Shown here: positions 8,433 to 17,625 of the stretch, one piece after another
Layout of the letters: every line of letters starts with the position of its first letter
Numbering within the stretch: the stretch's first letter is position 1
Assembly: GCF_004103825.1 (NCBI RefSeq)
Contig: NZ_RYFI01000012.1
Location: 1 to 57,939 of the forward strand
Origin: Hansschlegelia zhihuaiae
Lineage (GTDB): Bacteria; Pseudomonadota; Alphaproteobacteria; Rhizobiales; Methylopilaceae
Direction of reading: 5' to 3'
Length of the DNA stretch: 57,939 nt
Notes under the pieces: generated by a model
Seen by the model: only the letters and a program-made list of their open reading frames with translations
Told to the model about the DNA's origin: nothing
The model's database searches: none
Translations under genes and position numbers: made by a program

Positions 8433-8975
8433 ATGGGATGGACCGATGAGCGCGTCGAGCTTCTCAAGAAGCGGTGGGGGGACGGCCTGAGCGCCAGCCA
8501 GATCGCCGCGGAGCTCGGCGGCGTCACGCGCAACGCCGTCATCGGCAAGGTGCACCGCCTCGGCCTGTCGGGGCGCGCCAAGTCGGCGACCTCTTCGGTC
8601 TCGCGCATGCGCGCCAAGCCCGCCGGCCAGCCGCGCCGCCCGGCGCCCACGGCGGCGCCGCGGCAGCCGAGCTTCGCGACACGCGGCAACGCCGCGCTCG
8701 CGGTGAGCCACGCGCCGGCGCCGCGGCCGACGCCGGCCCCGCGCATCGTGCCGATCGAGGTGGTGGAGACCGCGCTGGTCTGCGAGCGCGTGACCATCAT
8801 GGAGCTCCGCGAGAACATGTGCCGCTGGCCGCTGGGCGACCCGAGCCAGCCGGAGTTCCGCTTCTGCGGCGGCCGTTCGACGCCCGGCGCGGCCTATTGC
8901 CCGCACCACTCACAGGTCGCCTACCAGCCGGCGAACGACCGCCGGAACCGGCGGATCAGCGCGCCGGCGCATTGA
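8433..8975 (+). CDS. gcrA: GcrA cell-cycle regulator
   Basis: GcrA is an alphaproteobacterial sigma-70 cofactor that binds RNA polymerase and CcrM-methylated promoters. The 180-residue protein begins MGWTDERVELLKKRWGDGLS and continues SASQIAAELGG with the DNA-contact helix VTRNAVIGKVHRLGL, all diagnostic of the family. A proline/alanine-rich linker (about residues 60-120) leads to the C-terminal sigma-binding part, CRWPLGDP...FRFCGG...YCPHH. ATG 8433 is chosen because GGAGGA lies 5 nt before it and the family starts at this methionine; the open frame extends further upstream. Confidence 0.95.
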   Translation: MGWTDERVELLKKRWGDGLSASQIAAELGGVTRNAVIGKVHRLGLSGRAKSATSSVSRMRAKPAGQPRRPAPTAAPRQPSFATRGNAALAVSHAPAPRPTPAPRIVPIEVVETALVCERVTIMELRENMCRWPLGDPSQPEFRFCGGRSTPGAAYCPHHSQVAYQPANDRRNRRISAPAH

Positions 8976-8988
8976 GCAAGCCGCTCAT

Positions 8989-9100
8989 GTCCCGGTCCTG
9001 AGCCGGGACCCCTTAAGCGCCGCGCGACCCAGGAACAGGGTCGCGCGTTCCGTCGCCTTCGGGGCCGTCGAGCCGGATGGGTCCGGCTCAGGGCCGGGAC
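8989..9100. terminator. Three hairpins between gcrA and phoB
   Basis: Three stems lie between these convergent genes: GTCCCGG/CCGGGAC (8989-9009), the 10-bp CGCGCGACCC/GGGTCGCGCG (9021-9047), and GAGCCGG/CCGGCTC (9070-9089). None has a strong U run. They probably form a bidirectional termination zone. Confidence 0.5.
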
Positions 9101-9130
9101 ATCGCGGCGGCGCTCGCCGCGCCTGGTCCG

Positions 9131-9829
9131 TCAGGCCCGGGCGAAGGTCTCGTCGAAGGAGTAGCCCGAGCCGCGCACGGTGCGGATCGGGTCGGGCTTG
9201 CGGCCGCGGTTGATCGCCTTGCGGAGCCGGCCGACATGGACGTCCACCGTGCGCTCGTCGATATAGACGTCGCGGCCCCAGACCCCGTCGAGCAGCTGCT
9301 CGCGGGTGAAGACGCGGCCCGCCGACTGCATCAGGAATTCGAGCAGGCGGAACTCGGTCGGGCCCAGATGGATCTCGCGCGACTGACGGCGGACGCGACG
9401 GTTGACGCGGTCGACCTCGATGTCGCCGGCCTTGAGCGTCTGGGCGACGTGTTCGGGCTTGGTGCGGCGGAGCAGCGCGCGCACCCGCGCCACCAGTTCG
9501 GGGACCGAGAACGGCTTCACCACATAGTCGTCCGCGCCGGTCGCGAGGCCGCGGATGCGCTCGGCCTCCTCGCCGCGGGCGGTCAGCATGATGATCGGCA
9601 GCCGCTGGGTCTCGGGACGCGCCCGTAGCCTGCGGCAGAGCTCGATCCCCGAGACCCCAGGCAGCATCCAGTCCAGGAGGACCAGGTCGGGAGTGGCCTC
9701 GGACAGCCGGATCTCAGCCTCGTCGCCCCGCGCGACGGCGTCGACCTGATAGCCTTCAGCCTCGAGATTGTAGCGGAGCAGCATGGTGAGCGGCTCCTCG
9801 TCCTCGACGATCATCACGCGAGGGCTCAT
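9131..9829 (-). CDS. phoB: Phosphate regulon response regulator PhoB
   Basis: An OmpR/PhoB-type response regulator of 232 residues. The receiver domain has the acidic pair ED at residues 9-11, the phosphoacceptor Asp53 in LVLLDWMLPG, and Lys in VVKPFSVPEL. The C-terminal winged helix contains the recognition region TREQLLDGVWGRDVYIDERTVDVHVGRLRKAI. Phosphorylated PhoB binds Pho boxes, such as the array before pstS. It is the last gene of the phoR-pstSCAB-phoU-phoB order, 13 bp after phoU. Confidence 0.97.
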   Translation of the reverse strand: MSPRVMIVEDEEPLTMLLRYNLEAEGYQVDAVARGDEAEIRLSEATPDLVLLDWMLPGVSGIELCRRLRARPETQRLPIIMLTARGEEAERIRGLATGADDYVVKPFSVPELVARVRALLRRTKPEHVAQTLKAGDIEVDRVNRRVRRQSREIHLGPTEFRLLEFLMQSAGRVFTREQLLDGVWGRDVYIDERTVDVHVGRLRKAINRGRKPDPIRTVRGSGYSFDETFARA

Positions 9830-9842
9830 CGCCTGCTCTCCG

Positions 9843-10556
9843 TCAATCGCCGAGTTCGGCGCTCATCAGTTCGGCCTTCGGCCGATCCTCGGTCAGCGCC
9901 GTGCCGTGGACCACGTAGTAGACGGTCTCGGCCACGTTGGTGGCGTGGTCGCCGATCCGCTCGATGTTCTTGGCGCAAAACAGGAGGTGGGCGCAGAACC
10001 CGATATTGCGCGGATCCTCCATCATGTAGGTCAGCAGTTCGCGGAACAGCGAATTGTAAAGCGCGTCGATCTCGCCGTCCTGGCTCCAGACCTCGAGCGC
10101 CCGCTTGTCGTCGCGCCGCGTGTAGGCGTCGAGCACCTCCTTGAGCTGCGCGAGCGTGAGGTCGGCGATATGCGCCACTCCGGCCGCAAGCTTCGGCGGC
10201 TGGAACGCGCCGTCGAGCGCGACGACGCGCTTCGCGATGTTCTTGGCGAGGTCGCCGATCCGCTCGAGGTCGTTGGCGATGCGCAGCGCCGCCACCACCT
10301 GGCGGAGGTCGATCGCGACCGGGGCTCGCTTGGCGATGGTGAGGATGCCATGCTCCTCGATCTCGTGCTGCAGCCGGTCGATCTGACGGTCCCAGTCGAT
10401 CACGCGCCGCGCGAGCGGGATGTCGCGGCGGATCAGGGCGTCGACCGACTCCCCGACCAGCTTCTCGCAGAGCCCGCCCATCTCGGCGAGCTTGTCGGAG
10501 AGCTCGTTCAGGTCGTCGTCGAAGGACGAGACGATGTGGTTGTCGGCGAGAGTCAT
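9843..10556 (-). CDS. phoU: Phosphate signalling protein PhoU
   Basis: A 237-residue soluble protein made of two three-helix PhoU bundles. The metal-cluster E/DxxxD motifs are visible: ERIGDLAKNIAKR in the first half and ERIGDHATNVAE in the second. PhoU links the Pst transporter to PhoR and keeps the regulon off when phosphate is plentiful. It follows pstB by 17 bp and precedes phoB by 13 bp, consistent with one operon. Confidence 0.97.
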   Translation of the reverse strand: MTLADNHIVSSFDDDLNELSDKLAEMGGLCEKLVGESVDALIRRDIPLARRVIDWDRQIDRLQHEIEEHGILTIAKRAPVAIDLRQVVAALRIANDLERIGDLAKNIAKRVVALDGAFQPPKLAAGVAHIADLTLAQLKEVLDAYTRRDDKRALEVWSQDGEIDALYNSLFRELLTYMMEDPRNIGFCAHLLFCAKNIERIGDHATNVAETVYYVVHGTALTEDRPKAELMSAELGD

Positions 10557-10573
10557 GTTCGCGCCCTCCTCGC

Positions 10574-11404
10574 TCAGCCGAAGCGTCCGGTGATGTAGTC
10601 CTGGGTCCGCTTGTCCTCGGGACTGGTGAAGATCTTCTCGGTCTGACCGGTCTCGACCAGAACGCCGAGATGGAAGAAGGCGACGCGCTGCGAGACGCGC
10701 GCGGCCTGCTGCATAGAATGCGTCACGATGACGATCGTGTAATTGCGGCGGATCTCTTCGATCAGTTCCTCGACGCGTGCCGTCGCGATCGGGTCGAGCG
10801 CCGAACAGGGCTCGTCCATGAGAATGATTTCCGGGCTCACAGCGATCGCGCGGGCGATGCAGAGCCGCTGCTGCTGGCCGCCCGAAAGGCCCGTTCCGGT
10901 GTCGCCCAACCGGTCCTTCACCTCGTTCCAGAGGCTCGCCTTCTTGAGCGAGCTCTCGACGATCTCGTCGAGCTCGGCCTTCGAGCGCGCGAGGCCGTGG
11001 ATGCGCGGCCCGTAGGCGACGTTCTCGTAGATCGACTTCGGGAACGGGTTCGGCTTCTGGAACACCATCCCCACGCGGGCCCGGAGCTGCACCACGTCGA
11101 GAGACGGATCGTAGATGTCCTGGTCGTCGATCTGGATCAGGCCGGTGACCCGCGCGGAAGCGACGGTGTCGTTCATCCGGTTGATGCAGCGCAGGAAGGT
11201 CGACTTTCCGCAGCCCGAGGGCCCGATGAAGGCCATCACCGCCTTCTCCGGAACGTCGACGGTGACGTTCTTCAGCGCGTGCTTCTCGCCATAATACACG
11301 TTGACGTCGCGCGCGATGATCTTGGGGTCGGGAGAGACGCCGGGCTGGCCGGCGACCGCCCGTCCCGGCGCGGATTTCGCGACGGAGGCTGCGGACACGT
11401 CCAT
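10574..11404 (-). CDS. pstB: Phosphate ABC transporter ATP-binding protein PstB
   Basis: The 276-residue ATPase of the high-affinity phosphate importer. It has Walker [10 protein letters not shown] (about 61-69), the signature LSGGQQQRL, Walker B ILMDEP, and the switch histidine in [14 protein letters not shown] 11404 is chosen because AGAGGAG lies 7 nt before it; the open frame extends upstream into the pstA gene in another frame. The first 25 residues are an extension relative to most PstB proteins. It is 23 bp downstream of pstA. Confidence 0.97.
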   Translation of the reverse strand: MDVSAASVAKSAPGRAVAGQPGVSPDPKIIARDVNVYYGEKHALKNVTVDVPEKAVMAFIGPSGCGKSTFLRCINRMNDTVASARVTGLIQIDDQDIYDPSLDVVQLRARVGMVFQKPNPFPKSIYENVAYGPRIHGLARSKAELDEIVESSLKKASLWNEVKDRLGDTGTGLSGGQQQRLCIARAIAVSPEIILMDEPCSALDPIATARVEELIEEIRRNYTIVIVTHSMQQAARVSQRVAFFHLGVLVETGQTEKIFTSPEDKRTQDYITGRFG

Positions 11405-11427
11405 GGAAAAACTCCTCTGGGCCTCGC

Positions 11428-13272
11428 TCACCAGCGCCGCTCGAAGCGCTTGCGGAGCAGGATCGCGAGCCCGTTCATGGCGAACAGGAACATCAGCAGC
11501 ACAAGGATCGCGGCCGAGGTCTTGGCCTGGAACGCGACCTCGGGCAGGTCGGACCACAGGTAGATCTGGACCGGCAGCGCGGTCGCGGCCGAGGTGAAGC
11601 CGCCCGGCACGTCGACGATGAACGCCACCATGCCGATCAGCAGCAGCGGCGCCGTCTCGCCGAGGGCGTGCGCCATGCCGATGATCGTACCGGTCATGAT
11701 GCCGGGCATCGCGAGCGGCAGCGTGTGGTGGAACACCGCCTGCTGGTGCGACGCGCCGACGCCGAGCGCAGCCTCGCGGATCGAGGGCGGCACGGCCTTG
11801 AGAGCGGCGCGCGACGCAATGATTATGGTGGGCAGCACCAGCAAAGCTAGCACGAAGCCGCCGACCAGCGCCGAGGACCGCGGCATGCCGAAGAAGTTGA
11901 GGAACACCGCAAGTCCGAGCAGGCCGTAGACGATCGAGGGCACCGCCGCGAGGTTGTTGATGTTGATCTCGATGATGTCGGTCCAGCGGTTCTTCGGCGC
12001 GAACTCCTCGAGATAGATCGCGGCGCCGACGCCGACCGGCAGACAGAAGACCAGCGTCACGAACATCGTCAGGAGCGAGCCGACAAGGGCGCCGAGGATG
12101 CCGGCCTGCTCGGCCTCGCGCGAGTCCCCGCCGGTGAAGAATCCGGTGTTGAACGAGGTCTCGACCAACCCTTTGGCCTTGAGCGTTTCGAGCCAGGCGA
12201 TCTGCTGGTCGCCGACCCGCCGCTCGGACTCGGGCGTTTCGAAGGTCAGGACCTTCCACTGTCCGGCCTGCGCCGCCTGCTGGCCTTCGAGCGGCGTCAG
12301 AGCGACGCCCTCGACGCGGTTCGCCGCGAGGCTCGTGACCTTCACGAGGCCGCCATTGATGGCGACGATGACGCTCGGCAGCTTCTCGTCGAGCTTTTCC
12401 GCGCCGGAAGAATCCCTGAAGCGGTTTTCGAAGTCGGCGGCCTCGCCGGCGAGCGTCTGCATCTGGTTGTCGAGGCTCGAGACGTCGCTTTCGACCTTGG
12501 AAAGCGCGTTCTGCGCGACCGCGATTCTGGCTGGGTCGCCGGTGCCCTGGGCGGCCTTCAGTTCCGTCTCCGCCGCCGGGCGGTCGGCAAGGAAGCCGTC
12601 GCGCAGCGACTTCAGGCGCTCGACGGTGAAACGGCGCTCGCGGGCCTTCTCCGAGAGGTCGGCTTTGATCTCCTCGAGATCGCTCTGGAAGGCAGGGTTC
12701 GAGGTCTCGATCACGAGGTCGCCGGAGATCGCGCTCGGCGTCGCCACGCCTTCGCCGGTCTCTTCCTCGACCGAGGTGACCGACCCCTTGAGATAGAGAT
12801 CGGCGTCGTCCGAGAATTGCGCGCGCGTCTGGACCGCGCGACCGATCAGGCTCGGATCCGCCATCACCTTGTCGCGCAGATCGTCCGCGGCGCCGCTCGA
12901 CAGCAGGCCGTTGAGCTCGCGCCGCTCGGCGCGCGCCCTCACCTGCGGGAACAGCGCCTGATAGGCGTCCCGCAGCGGCTTCGCATAGTCGCCGCGGGCG
13001 AGCGAGGCCGGCTGCTTCGAGCCGTCGGGATCCACTTCCTCGGCCGACGGCGTGACGGTCAACGCGAGATGCGTCGTGGTGAAGGCCGGCCAGGCCTTGC
13101 CGACGATGTCGGCCATAAGCACCACCAGGAAAGCCGCCGCGAAGGCGATGGCGCCGATCCCGTAGGCCTTGAAGCGGGCTTCCGCGCGGTAGCGCTTCCT
13201 GATGCGGGCGCGGGCTGCGTCCGTTTCGAGGCTGCGGGCCGAGGCGAGGCCGTTGGCGGTCGCGTCAGTCAT
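11428..13272 (-). CDS. pstA: Phosphate permease PstA with a large extracytoplasmic coiled-coil insertion
   Basis: PstA forms half of the phosphate channel. The C-terminal third (about residues 393-614) is an ordinary MetI-type permease with the EAA-like loop [22 protein letters not shown]. The N-terminal part is far longer than usual: one membrane helix at 38-56, then about 335 residues before the core. Within it, residues about 193-292 are highly charged and predicted helical ([19 protein letters not shown], later [20 protein letters not shown]), which suggests a coiled coil. Alphaproteobacterial PstA proteins often carry an N-terminal DUF3333 region, but as I recall are nearer 430-450 residues. 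The ATG overlaps the end of pstC by 8 nt. Confidence 0.93.
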   Translation of the reverse strand: MTDATANGLASARSLETDAARARIRKRYRAEARFKAYGIGAIAFAAAFLVVLMADIVGKAWPAFTTTHLALTVTPSAEEVDPDGSKQPASLARGDYAKPLRDAYQALFPQVRARAERRELNGLLSSGAADDLRDKVMADPSLIGRAVQTRAQFSDDADLYLKGSVTSVEEETGEGVATPSAISGDLVIETSNPAFQSDLEEIKADLSEKARERRFTVERLKSLRDGFLADRPAAETELKAAQGTGDPARIAVAQNALSKVESDVSSLDNQMQTLAGEAADFENRFRDSSGAEKLDEKLPSVIVAINGGLVKVTSLAANRVEGVALTPLEGQQAAQAGQWKVLTFETPESERRVGDQQIAWLETLKAKGLVETSFNTGFFTGGDSREAEQAGILGALVGSLLTMFVTLVFCLPVGVGAAIYLEEFAPKNRWTDIIEININNLAAVPSIVYGLLGLAVFLNFFGMPRSSALVGGFVLALLVLPTIIIASRAALKAVPPSIREAALGVGASHQQAVFHHTLPLAMPGIMTGTIIGMAHALGETAPLLLIGMVAFIVDVPGGFTSAATALPVQIYLWSDLPEVAFQAKTSAAILVLLMFLFAMNGLAILLRKRFERRW

Positions 13273-14644
13273 ACTGTTCCCGATATCTCTGGACGATCCG
13301 GAGCGCGATGAAGTTCAGCACCAGCGTGAAGAAGAAGAGCACGAAGCCGAGCGCGAACGCGGACAGCGTCTTGGCGCTGTCGAATTCCTGATCGCCGACC
13401 AGCAGCGTCTTGATCTGCACGGTGACGGTGGTGACCGCCTCAAGCGGATTGAAGGTGAGGTTGCCGGCGAGGCCCGCGGCCATCACCACGATCATGGTCT
13501 CGCCGACGGCCCGCGAGATCGCCAGCATGAAGGCCGAGACGATGCCGGGCAGCGCCGCCGGAAGGATCACCCGCTTGATGGTCTCCGACTTGGTCGCGCC
13601 CATGCCGTAGGAGCCGTCGCGCAGCGACTGCGGCACCGCGTTGATGACGTCGTCGGAGAGCGACGACACGAAGGGGATGATCATCACGCCCATCACGAGG
13701 CCCGCGGCGAGCGCGCTCTCTGAGGCGACGTTGAGCCCGAGAGACTCGCCGGTCGAGCGGATGAAAGGCGCGACGGTGAGCGCCGCGAAGAAGCCGAACA
13801 CCACGGTCGGCACGCCGGCCAGCACCTCGAGCACCGGCTTGGCGACGGCCCGCACCTTGGGCGAGGCGTATTCGGCCATGTAGATCGCCGCGAACAGGCC
13901 GACGGGACCGGCCACCAGCATGGCGATCAGCATGATCAGCGTGGTGCCGGCGAACAGCGGCACAGCGCCGAACGCGCCCGACGAGCCGATCTGGTCGGCG
14001 CGGATCGCGGTCTGGGGCGACCACTGGAGGCCGAACAGGAACTCGTACCACGGCACCTTGGAAAAGAAGCGCAGCGTCTCGAACAGCACCGAAAACACGA
14101 TGCCGACCGTGGTCAGCACCGCGACCGAGGCGCAGGCGATCAGCATCACCTTGACCCACCGCTCGACGCCGTTGCGGGCGCGGAACTCGGGGGAAAGCTG
14201 GCGGGCGCCCCAGAAGAACCCGAGCACGGCGAGCGCGAAGCCGACGATCAGCAGCGCCCAGTCGGCGACCGTGCGCCAGAGGTCGAGCGTCTCGCCGGCC
14301 GCGACCACGCCTGGCTCGAGCCCTTGCGTCGAGCCGGAGGCCGCCTGGTAGATCTCGCGCATGCGCGCGCCGTAGGTCAGCGGATCGACGGGCGTCAGAT
14401 TGTCCGGCAGCGCCGCGATCGCCTGGGCGTCGACGATGCGGTGCGCGGCGAACAGCCAGACGATGAGCCAGACCAGCATCGGCGCGACGGCGGCGAGCGC
14501 GACGTAGAAGCCGTGATAGCTCGGCAGCGAATGGAGCCGCGCGAGGCCGCCGCCGGCGACCGCGAAGCTCGCGCTGCGCTGGCGCCCGGCCATATAGGCG
14601 CCGGCGGCGACGAGCAGCATGCCGATGACGTAGATGAGCATCAT
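13265..14644 (-). CDS. pstC: Phosphate permease PstC
   Basis: The partner permease of PstA, 459 residues. The start is taken at the ATGATG pair (14644/14641) so that the protein begins MMLIYVIGMLLVAAGAYMAG, a good first membrane helix. The open frame continues to 14836, but that part runs through an intergenic palindrome and is low in family-like sequence. A periplasmic stretch of roughly 60 residues (DAQAIAALPDNLTPVDPLTYG) follows the second helix. The MetI core has the EAA loop DGSYGMGATKSETIKRVILPAA. Many alphaproteobacterial PstC proteins have this extended N-terminus. Confidence 0.95.
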   Translation of the reverse strand: MMLIYVIGMLLVAAGAYMAGRQRSASFAVAGGGLARLHSLPSYHGFYVALAAVAPMLVWLIVWLFAAHRIVDAQAIAALPDNLTPVDPLTYGARMREIYQAASGSTQGLEPGVVAAGETLDLWRTVADWALLIVGFALAVLGFFWGARQLSPEFRARNGVERWVKVMLIACASVAVLTTVGIVFSVLFETLRFFSKVPWYEFLFGLQWSPQTAIRADQIGSSGAFGAVPLFAGTTLIMLIAMLVAGPVGLFAAIYMAEYASPKVRAVAKPVLEVLAGVPTVVFGFFAALTVAPFIRSTGESLGLNVASESALAAGLVMGVMIIPFVSSLSDDVINAVPQSLRDGSYGMGATKSETIKRVILPAALPGIVSAFMLAISRAVGETMIVVMAAGLAGNLTFNPLEAVTTVTVQIKTLLVGDQEFDSAKTLSAFALGFVLFFFTLVLNFIALRIVQRYREQYD

Positions 14645-14705
14645 GGAGAGGAACGCTCCGATCGGCGCTCGAGAAAACCGTAGACGGGTGGCGGACGCCG
14701 CCTGC

Positions 14706-14832
14706 GTGCTTCGAGACGCTCCGGCAAGAGCCGGAGCTCCCCGGCATGAGGCAGGTTCGGCCTGGCGGAGAGCGCGAAGCTCCCGCCAACGCTCCTCATG
14801 CCGAGGAGGCCCGAAGGGCCGTCCCGAAGCAC
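14706..14832. repeat. Large inverted-repeat element between pstS and pstC
   Basis: The left arm (14706-14751) begins GTGCTTCGAGACG and ends CCGGCATGAGG. The right arm (14794-14832) begins CCTCATGCCGAGGAGG and ends GTCCCGAAGCAC. The outer ends are complementary. Each arm has its own hairpin (GCTCCGGC/GCCGGAGC on the left, GGCCC/GGGCC on the right), and the centre has a GGCGG-GAGC/GCTC-CCGCC stem with one bulge. It matches a widespread Rhizobiales intergenic palindrome. Lying between pstS and pstC, it may lower permease expression relative to the binding protein. Confidence 0.75.
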
Positions 14833-14875
14833 GCAATGCGCGTTCCGGGCGGCCCTTTCAAGGCTTCGCTGGACC

Positions 14876-15934
14876 TTACGACGCCGGGGCGTCGATGGTC
14901 TTGAGCGATTTCGCGGCGTCCTCGGCCTTCTTGGCCTCGGCGGCGGGAAGCGGCACCAGTCCCTTCTCGGCCAGGTAGCCCTCTTCGCCCATCGCCTTGT
15001 CGGAGGCGTACTCAGCGAGGAACTCCTTGAGGCCCGGGATCACGCCGACATGCTGCTTCTTGAAGTAGACGAACAGCGGACGGGAGACCTTGTAGGAGCC
15101 GTCGGCGATCGCCTCGAAGGTCGGAGCCTTGCCCTCGACGTTCGCGCCCTTGATCCGCGAGGCGTTCTCCTCGAGGAACGAGTAGCCGAAGATGCCGACG
15201 GCCTTCGGGTTGGCCTCGAGCTTCTGGACGATCAGGTTGTCGTTCTCGCCGGCGTCGATATAGGCGCCGTCCTCGCGCAGCGTCTTCCAGACCTTCTCGA
15301 AGCCCTTGGCGTCGGCCTTCTTCAGCGCGGCGACGGCCTCGACCTTCTCGGCGCCCTTCTCCATCACGAGCTCGAGGAAGGCGTCGCGGGTGCCGGAGGT
15401 CGGGGGCGGGCCGAGCACTTCGATCTTCTCGGCCGGCAGCGACGGGTCGATGTCGTTCCAGCTCTTGTAGGGGTTGGCGGCGAGCTTGCCGTCCTTGCCC
15501 GGCACTTCCTTGGCGAGCGCCAGGAAGAGCTGCTGGCGGGTGACCTTGAAGTCGGGACCCTTCTTGGAGTTCGCGATCACGATGCCGTCGAAGCCGACCT
15601 TGAGCTCGACGATGTCGGTCACGCCGTTCTTCTTGCAGTCGTCGTATTCGCTCTTCTTGATCGCGCGCGAGGCGTTCGAGGCGTCGGGATGGCCCGCGCC
15701 GACGCCGGCGCAGAACAGCTTGAAGCCGCCGCCGGTGCCGGTCGACTCGACGACCGGCGTCTTGAACTGACCGCCCTTGCCGAACTGCTCGGCGGCCGCG
15801 GTGGTGAACGGATAGACGGTCGAGGAGCCGACGATGCGGATCTGGTCGCGCGACTGCGCGTTCGCGGCGCCGGACGTCAGCATGCCGCACGCGAGCGCGA
15901 GCGCGGCGACGCTGGTGAGCGTGAGGGATTTCAC
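14876..15934 (-). CDS. pstS: Phosphate-binding protein PstS
   Basis: The periplasmic high-affinity phosphate receptor, 352 residues, with a Sec signal peptide (cleavage near the ANA-QS at residues 26-27). Phosphate-contact motifs are present: GSSTVYPFTTAAAEQF, ESTGTGGGFKLFCAG, DASNASRAI, and GPPPTSGTRDAFLE. The start codon is GTG at 15934 with AGGAGA upstream. It is preceded by the Pho-box array at 16055-16093 and is the first gene of the pst operon. An inverted-repeat element separates it from pstC. Confidence 0.97.
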   Translation of the reverse strand: MKSLTLTSVAALALACGMLTSGAANAQSRDQIRIVGSSTVYPFTTAAAEQFGKGGQFKTPVVESTGTGGGFKLFCAGVGAGHPDASNASRAIKKSEYDDCKKNGVTDIVELKVGFDGIVIANSKKGPDFKVTRQQLFLALAKEVPGKDGKLAANPYKSWNDIDPSLPAEKIEVLGPPPTSGTRDAFLELVMEKGAEKVEAVAALKKADAKGFEKVWKTLREDGAYIDAGENDNLIVQKLEANPKAVGIFGYSFLEENASRIKGANVEGKAPTFEAIADGSYKVSRPLFVYFKKQHVGVIPGLKEFLAEYASDKAMGEEGYLAEKGLVPLPAAEAKKAEDAAKSLKTIDAPAS

Positions 15935-16054
15935 GGTTGTCTCTCCTGTTTGAGACTGTCTTGTCGGTCATGCGCCGCACGCCTCGGGCGGCCATGAAGA
16001 AGCTCGAGCTCGCTCTTCGCGGCGGGTCACGCGGCGAAACCTATCGGCCCGCGG

Positions 16055-16093
16055 ATGACCTTCTATGACGCCTCCATGACAGTTGGATGACTG
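16055..16093 (-). promoter_or_regulatory. Array of four PhoB half-sites before pstS
   Basis: On the minus strand four 7-bp units follow each other: CAGTCAT, CTGTCAT, GCGTCAT and AGGTCAT. The core ATGAC on the plus strand begins at 16055, 16065, 16076 and 16087, so the spacing is 11, 11 and 10 bp. The first two form a near-consensus Pho box (7 bp, 4-bp spacer, 7 bp). A GATAGGT about 10 bp downstream could be the -10 element. Confidence 0.85.
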
Positions 16094-16116
16094 CGCTTCG
16101 CCGCTGATTTCGCGGG

Positions 16117-17403
16117 TCAACCTACCCGACGCAATGGCTCGCCGTCGGCCTCGGCGCCGTCGAGCACGACCGTGAAGGTCGCGCCCTCGCCCGCCGCGCT
16201 GTCGATCGATAGCCGTCCCCCGTGGCGCTGGACGACGTGCTTGACCAGCGCGAGCCCGAGTCCGGTGCCGCCCTTGTCGCGGCTGTCGGAGACGTCGACC
16301 CGGTAGAAACGTTCGGTGAGCCGCGGCAGGTGCTCGGGCGCGACGCCCGGCCCGTAGTCGCGGACGACGAGGCGGGCCGCCTCCTCGCCCGTCCCGCCGC
16401 TGACCGTGACGTCGACCCGCCCGCCGGACTGGCCGTATTTGATCGCGTTCTCGATCAGGTTCTCGGCGACGCGGATGAGTTCGTCGCGATCACCGCGCAC
16501 CAGCACGGGCGGCTCGCCGGCTCCGACCTTGATCTCGACGGCGCGCTCGTGGGCGAGCGGCCCGAGCGCGTCGACGACGCCGCTCACGACCGCCGTGAGG
16601 TCGACGACCGCGCGCGGCCGAACATGCGCCTTCAGCTCGATGCGCGACAACGACAGCAGGTCGTCGATCAGCCGCGACATCCGGTTGGCCTGGGCGCGCA
16701 TGATTTCGAGGAAACGGTCGCGCGCGCCGGGGTCGTTGCGCGCCGGGCCCTGCAGCGTCTCGATGAAGCCGAGCAGGGAGGCGAGCGGCGTCCTGAGCTC
16801 GTGGCTGGCGTTCGCGACGAAATCGCCGCGCATCCGCTCGGAGCGGCGCTGCTCCGTCAGGTCGCGAAGCCCGATCACGATCGCCTCGGGCCCTTCGGGC
16901 GTCAGCTTCACGCGGGCCACATGCGCCTCGCGCCAGCGTTCGACCGGCACGCGCTCGACATAAAGGACGGTGCGCGGGACGGCCCCCGCACCGCGGACCG
17001 CCGCCAGCACCTCGGGCGCGCGAAGCGCGAATGAGACCGGCTCGCCGACCTTGATCTCGCCGAGCACGGCGAGCGCCTGTTCGTTGAAGGCCGCGACCGC
17101 GCCGCGGCGGTCGAGCACCAGAACGGGATCGGGAAGGCCGGACAGGATGGGCGTGACGACCGTCGAGAGCGCCGCGCCGCCGGCCGAGTCTTCCTTCGAC
17201 ACGTGAGGGCGCGGCGCCACGATCACGGCGAGCGCGATCAGCGCCGCGGCGAGCGCGCCCTCGCCCGGCCCGATGCGGCCGGCCCCGACGAAAACGAGCA
17301 GCACGAAAGCCGCGGCGCCGAGCGGCCATCTGAGCTCGTGAAACCGCGTCCGCGCCTCTCTCAGCGCGTTCGGCTTACGTTCCGGACCCTCGGCATCTGG
17401 CAT
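16117..17403 (-). CDS. phoR: Phosphate regulon sensor kinase PhoR
   Basis: A membrane-bound histidine kinase of 428 residues that phosphorylates PhoB when phosphate is low. Two closely spaced helices (about 26-42 and 47-64) leave almost no periplasmic domain, as usual for PhoR, which senses through Pst/PhoU. A PAS domain covers about 85-190. The phosphoacceptor is His201 in NASHELRTPLAS. The ATPase domain has NLIENAIKYG, DYGPGV and GGTGLGLALVKH. ATG 17403 is chosen over the longer open frame because the sequence upstream of it lacks family character. It is read separately from pstS, with a 182-bp gap. Confidence 0.95.
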   Translation of the reverse strand: MPDAEGPERKPNALREARTRFHELRWPLGAAAFVLLVFVGAGRIGPGEGALAAALIALAVIVAPRPHVSKEDSAGGAALSTVVTPILSGLPDPVLVLDRRGAVAAFNEQALAVLGEIKVGEPVSFALRAPEVLAAVRGAGAVPRTVLYVERVPVERWREAHVARVKLTPEGPEAIVIGLRDLTEQRRSERMRGDFVANASHELRTPLASLLGFIETLQGPARNDPGARDRFLEIMRAQANRMSRLIDDLLSLSRIELKAHVRPRAVVDLTAVVSGVVDALGPLAHERAVEIKVGAGEPPVLVRGDRDELIRVAENLIENAIKYGQSGGRVDVTVSGGTGEEAARLVVRDYGPGVAPEHLPRLTERFYRVDVSDSRDKGGTGLGLALVKHVVQRHGGRLSIDSAAGEGATFTVVLDGAEADGEPLRRVG

Positions 17404-17461
17404 GACGGCCGCTTCGCGCCCCCTCGACGAATCTCTGGACTGGCCAGTTGACGCCCCCTTG

Positions 17462-17479
17462 GTGACAAGGCGGAGACAA
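17462..17479 (-). promoter_or_regulatory. Possible weak Pho box upstream of phoR
   Basis: On the minus strand TTGTCTC and TTGTCAC are 11 bp apart, each matching five of seven bases of the half-site CTGTCAT. They lie about 60-75 bp before the phoR start. The match is modest. Confidence 0.3.
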
Positions 17480-17625
17480 TTCGGAGCGCTATAATGGCTG
17501 AAAAGACCGGCGCCGCGAAGCCGGAGCGGGGCCCGGCCCGCGGTCGCGCCCGAAGGCATATGGCGGACGGGCCTGCGGTCACGATCGCCGCGCCCGCCTT
17601 CATCTCCGAGGGAGGCGAGAGCTGA

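Noticed and set aside
14645-14836. Upstream extension of pstC to an earlier start
   Set aside because: The extra 64 codons run through an inverted-repeat element and look unlike PstC; the ATGATG at 14644 fits the first membrane helix.
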